Source: Dyadobacter bucti (GTDB taxonomy: Bacteria; Bacteroidota; Bacteroidia; Cytophagales; Spirosomataceae). From it: 64,000 bases of DNA. Positions 61,760 through 64,000 of the stretch are shown here, piece after piece. The stretch spans positions 1 through 64,000 of the forward strand of contig NZ_SWFP01000014.1 in the NCBI RefSeq assembly GCF_005869225.1. Reading direction: 5' to 3'. Within the stretch, counting starts at the first letter, position 1. Each line of letters starts with the position of its first letter. The translations under genes and the position numbers were made by a program. A model generated the notes under the pieces. The model had not been told where the DNA came from and made no database searches. It was given only the letters and a program-made list of their open reading frames with translations.

Positions 61760-62911
61760 TTATCGGACCGGCAAAGGATCGCCCGGGCCTTTCTTTTTCG
61801 GGTCAAAAACTGCCACGCCAACCCTCGAATCTGCGCAGCCATAATAGAGCAGCCATTTTTTCTTAAAATAGACCATCCCTTCTATAAATACTGTCCCGGC
61901 TACATACTGACCACTTTTTTCAAAAGATTCCATCGGCCGGAAAAATGGTACATCCAGACGGGCCAGTACCTTGGTGGGATCATTTTTATCAAACAAAACC
62001 TGTCCCGCGCAGTAGCTGTTGGGCGTAAAACGTTTGTCACCGTCTTCGCCCTTATCGTTTTTACCATTATATAAAAGCACGATGCCTTTGTCGGTAATGA
62101 TCGCGGGCGGGCCGCACTCCGTGAGGTTACTGTCAAAAAACCCCTTTCGGGGAGAAATAAGGTTGACCAGGTCCTGATTTTTGTCCACGACAGGCTCCCA
62201 GTTGATGAGATCCGTGGAAGTAGCAACGTTCACATGCGCCTCTCCGAAATAGAGCCAGTACTTTCCATTGATTTTTGCGATCACCTGCTTGTCATTTACG
62301 AGTTTCGTCACGATCGAGCCCGATTTCGACCAAATCTCATTGAATTTTCCGCCATAAGCATTTTTAAACGCCGGGCCGTGCTTTTCCCATTTGAGCAAAT
62401 CCCTCGATGTAGCGATGCCGAGCCGGGCCTTATCCTGGTTCCATTGGGTATAAATGATCACATACAAGCCGTCTTCTGTCACAGCCACACGCGGGTCTTC
62501 GCATCCTCCCGGCCATTCCATCGCTTTCTGGCTGTCCTCCGCGGGATATAAAACAGGTTCTTTACGACGCTTGAACGTTATCCCGTCTGTACTTTCTGCA
62601 TAGCCCAGCCGGGAAGTCCGCTTCCCGATGGCCCGGCCCGCTTTGTCCTCAGCCCGATAAAGCACCACGATCTTCCCATTTTTAATGGTAGCTGCGGGGT
62701 TAAAAGTGTCATTCGATTCCCAGTCAACCTGCCTTTTGTTCATCGGGCAAAAAAACGTGCTGGTACTATCGGGCGAGATCACCGGATTGACATCAGCCGG
62801 ACGCACGAAACCACCAAAAGTCCAGTCCGGAAGCTTGTTCACTGTTTGTCCATGAACAATATCCGCTGCCAGCAACACGGTTATGATAAAAACCTTTATA
62901 AAATTTTTCAT
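61760..62911 (-). CDS. Exported GH130 family protein
   Basis: About 383 residues from ATG 62911 (MKNFIKVFIITVLLAADIVHGQ, a signal peptide); the frame is open to 62962. Five-bladed propeller motifs 'TFNPAATIKNGKIVVLYRAED', 'SRLGYAESTDGITFKRR', 'GGCEDPRVAVTEDGLYVIIYTQW' and 'YYGCADSRVGVAVFD' are diagnostic of GH130, which includes beta-mannoside phosphorylases and mannosidases. Export argues for a hydrolase rather than a phosphorylase (inference). The Asp of EDPR is the usual catalytic acid region. Confidence 0.88.
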   Translation of the reverse strand: MKNFIKVFIITVLLAADIVHGQTVNKLPDWTFGGFVRPADVNPVISPDSTSTFFCPMNKRQVDWESNDTFNPAATIKNGKIVVLYRAEDKAGRAIGKRTSRLGYAESTDGITFKRRKEPVLYPAEDSQKAMEWPGGCEDPRVAVTEDGLYVIIYTQWNQDKARLGIATSRDLLKWEKHGPAFKNAYGGKFNEIWSKSGSIVTKLVNDKQVIAKINGKYWLYFGEAHVNVATSTDLINWEPVVDKNQDLVNLISPRKGFFDSNLTECGPPAIITDKGIVLLYNGKNDKGEDGDKRFTPNSYCAGQVLFDKNDPTKVLARLDVPFFRPMESFEKSGQYVAGTVFIEGMVYFKKKWLLYYGCADSRVGVAVFDPKKKGPGDPLPVR

Positions 62912-62979
62912 AGAAATTATTAAAGTTATCAAACAAGATCCCAAATATATACCTTTTAGCACGCCGCACGGCAGACAAT

Positions 62980-63016
62980 AAAAAACGGCCTGACCTTTCG
63001 ATCAAACCGTTTTTTT
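62980..63016 (-). terminator. Intrinsic terminator of the distal YceI gene
   Basis: On the minus strand AAAAAAACGG, GATC-containing loop and CCGTTTTT form a hairpin with a T run, 45 bp past the stop of the gene at 63061. Confidence 0.75.
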
Positions 63017-63060
63017 GGTACTGTGTATCCTGTTACCGCCAACTCAGGAACAGGCATTTT

Positions 63061-63678
63061 TTATTTATTGGCAACCAGGTTGACGTCCAGTGTAAAATCG
63101 TTGTCGATTGCCTTATCCCCCAGATTTTCGAAGAAGTTGGCCGACCGGAACTTGATGTCGTATTTGGTACGGTCGACAGTAACTTTTGCGTTGGCAGTAA
63201 CTTTTTTGCTGTCAGCTTTCACAGTAGCCGGGAATTTTACATCCTGCGTAATTCCTTTTATCGTCAGCTTTCCTGTAACATCGTATGCATTTCCACCTTT
63301 TGGTGTCACCGAACTGATCACCAGTTTCGCTTGTGGATGTTTCTCAACCGAGAAAAAATCATCGCTTTTAAGGTGTCCTGTCAGTTTCCCGTTCATCTCC
63401 TTATCAGTAACATCCGTTACTACCAGAGATTTTACATCTATTACAAAATTACCGCCTTTCAGCTTGTCATTGTCTACGATCAGCGAGCCGCTGGTCAGAG
63501 GCACCGTACCGGCATGTGTTCCTGTCACTTTTTTCGCGCCCCAAACGACTGTACTACTTTTGGTATCCACTGCTAATGTTTTATCAGCTGCCTTGGATTT
63601 ATCCGGACCATTGGCAATGGAGGCAGTGGTAATGAACAAACCAGCCAAAGCAAAAACAAACATTTTTTTCATAGTCAT
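63061..63678 (-). CDS. YceI family protein
   Basis: 205 residues (ATG at 63672 is an alternative start). Signal peptide ends near SIA-N. The YceI barrel reads 'LAVDTKSSTVVWGAKKVTGTHAGTVPLTSGSLIV', 'LTGHLKSDDFFSVEKHPQAKLVISSV', 'GKLTIKGITQDVKFPATV' and 'DRTKYDIKFRS'. Unlike the YceI gene at 10.3 kb it is a soluble periplasmic protein without lipobox and has no cytochrome neighbour. Confidence 0.93.
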   Translation of the reverse strand: MTMKKMFVFALAGLFITTASIANGPDKSKAADKTLAVDTKSSTVVWGAKKVTGTHAGTVPLTSGSLIVDNDKLKGGNFVIDVKSLVVTDVTDKEMNGKLTGHLKSDDFFSVEKHPQAKLVISSVTPKGGNAYDVTGKLTIKGITQDVKFPATVKADSKKVTANAKVTVDRTKYDIKFRSANFFENLGDKAIDNDFTLDVNLVANK

Positions 63679-63786
63679 TCAATTGTTTAAGTATAGAAAT
63701 ATTTTTTTGTAAGATAAGAAGCTAGCTTAACATTCGTAAACCTGTTTTTAAATAATCTGCTGCGCAAACCTCAAATAAAAAGTTGC

Positions 63787-64000
63787 CTAACCGACGAGCT
63801 GCAGACTACCGAGGCGTTCCAGTATCTCTTTTCCCTCCGCCCAGTCTTCCAGACCGGACACTGCATTGATATGTCCTTTTTTCCCGATGTTCACAAACTC
63901 ACTTCCCCAGTTGGTAGCAAACATTTTTGAACGGCTGATAGTAGCATAAATATCATTGGTACTTGCCACTACTATGCTCTTAAACGAAAATTGCCTGACC
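63787..64000 (-). CDS. RBBP9/YdeN-type serine hydrolase, C-terminal part (cut by window edge)
   Basis: The frame is open to the right edge and reads VRQFSFKSIVVASTNDIYATI, then 'AFATNWGSEF'-like helix and 'NIGKKGHINAVSGLEDWAEG'. 'VASxND' and 'GHINAxSG' are the acid and His regions of RBBP9/YdeN alpha/beta hydrolases. The N-terminal half with the nucleophile lies beyond 64000, so activity cannot be judged. Confidence 0.8.
   Translation of the reverse strand, partial: VRQFSFKSIVVASTNDIYATISRSKMFATNWGSEFVNIGKKGHINAVSGLEDWAEGKEILERLGSLQLVG

Overview
The window looks like a chromosomal segment of a Bacteroidota bacterium, most like Dyadobacter or another Cytophagales/Spirosomaceae member. The evidence is a type IX secretion C-terminal domain, LytTR regulators paired with propeller sensor kinases, FAD/Fe-S (GlcD/GlpC-like) fusions, DUF4136, YceI and fasciclin proteins, sparse Shine-Dalgarno sequences and matches to the Bacteroidota -7 box TAnnTTTG. 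The genus is inference from gene content only.

Layout. 0-0.3 kb: the end of an IS3-type element and a block of degenerate TGTCATT/TAGTC repeats. 0.3-3.2 kb: a MATE exporter and HflX. 3.25-4.06 kb: a tRNA-Arg(CCU) gene preceded by a T-arm-less tRNA-like copy and followed by a tandem array of about 154-bp tRNA-Arg-derived units, each ending in its own intrinsic terminator; this is the most unusual structure in the window. 4.2-9.4 kb: a membrane protein, a single-domain globin, a LytTR response regulator and a propeller histidine kinase. 9.4-13.2 kb: a dihaem cytochrome c, a YceI lipoprotein and two convergent L,D-transpeptidases. 13.3-15.4 kb: tyrA and an aminotransferase. 15.6-18.2 kb: modABC, with simple-sequence repeats ahead of modB. 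18.2-20.4 kb: an SGNH hydrolase, a nucleotidyltransferase and an IscA-type protein. 20.5-24.4 kb: thrA, a HEPN gene and thrB. 24.5-30.4 kb: a barrel protein, a large FAD/Fe-S oxidoreductase and a thioredoxin-fold protein without CXXC. 30.5-38.5 kb: a two-component system divergent from tolC and an RND pump fused in frame to its membrane-fusion protein. 38.5-42.6 kb: a 1352-residue FG-GAP propeller protein with a T9SS signal.

43.5-60.7 kb is almost entirely minus strand and carries sugar catabolism: a GH43-type protein, a Tat-exported Gfo/Idh/MocA oxidoreductase, then a run of DUF1080, three TIM-barrel isomerases, ThuA, an alpha/beta hydrolase, an aldose-epimerase-like protein, a PMI/cupin-like protein, a second Gfo/Idh/MocA oxidoreductase, a RAYT-type transposase and an RbsABC-like importer. 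The set fits oxidation of an imported glycoside or sugar through keto-sugar intermediates (inference). A DUF6934 gene plus a 49-residue partner interrupts it on the plus strand. 61-64 kb: fasciclin, GH130, YceI and the end of an RBBP9/YdeN-type hydrolase.

Several interspersed palindromic families occur in the intergenic spaces: a RAYT-associated REP, a GCCGAC/CTGAAAGC family inside the sugar operon, a GGCCTCCGGCC family at 11 and 30.4 kb, and the TGTCATT repeats at 0.1 and 16.4 kb.
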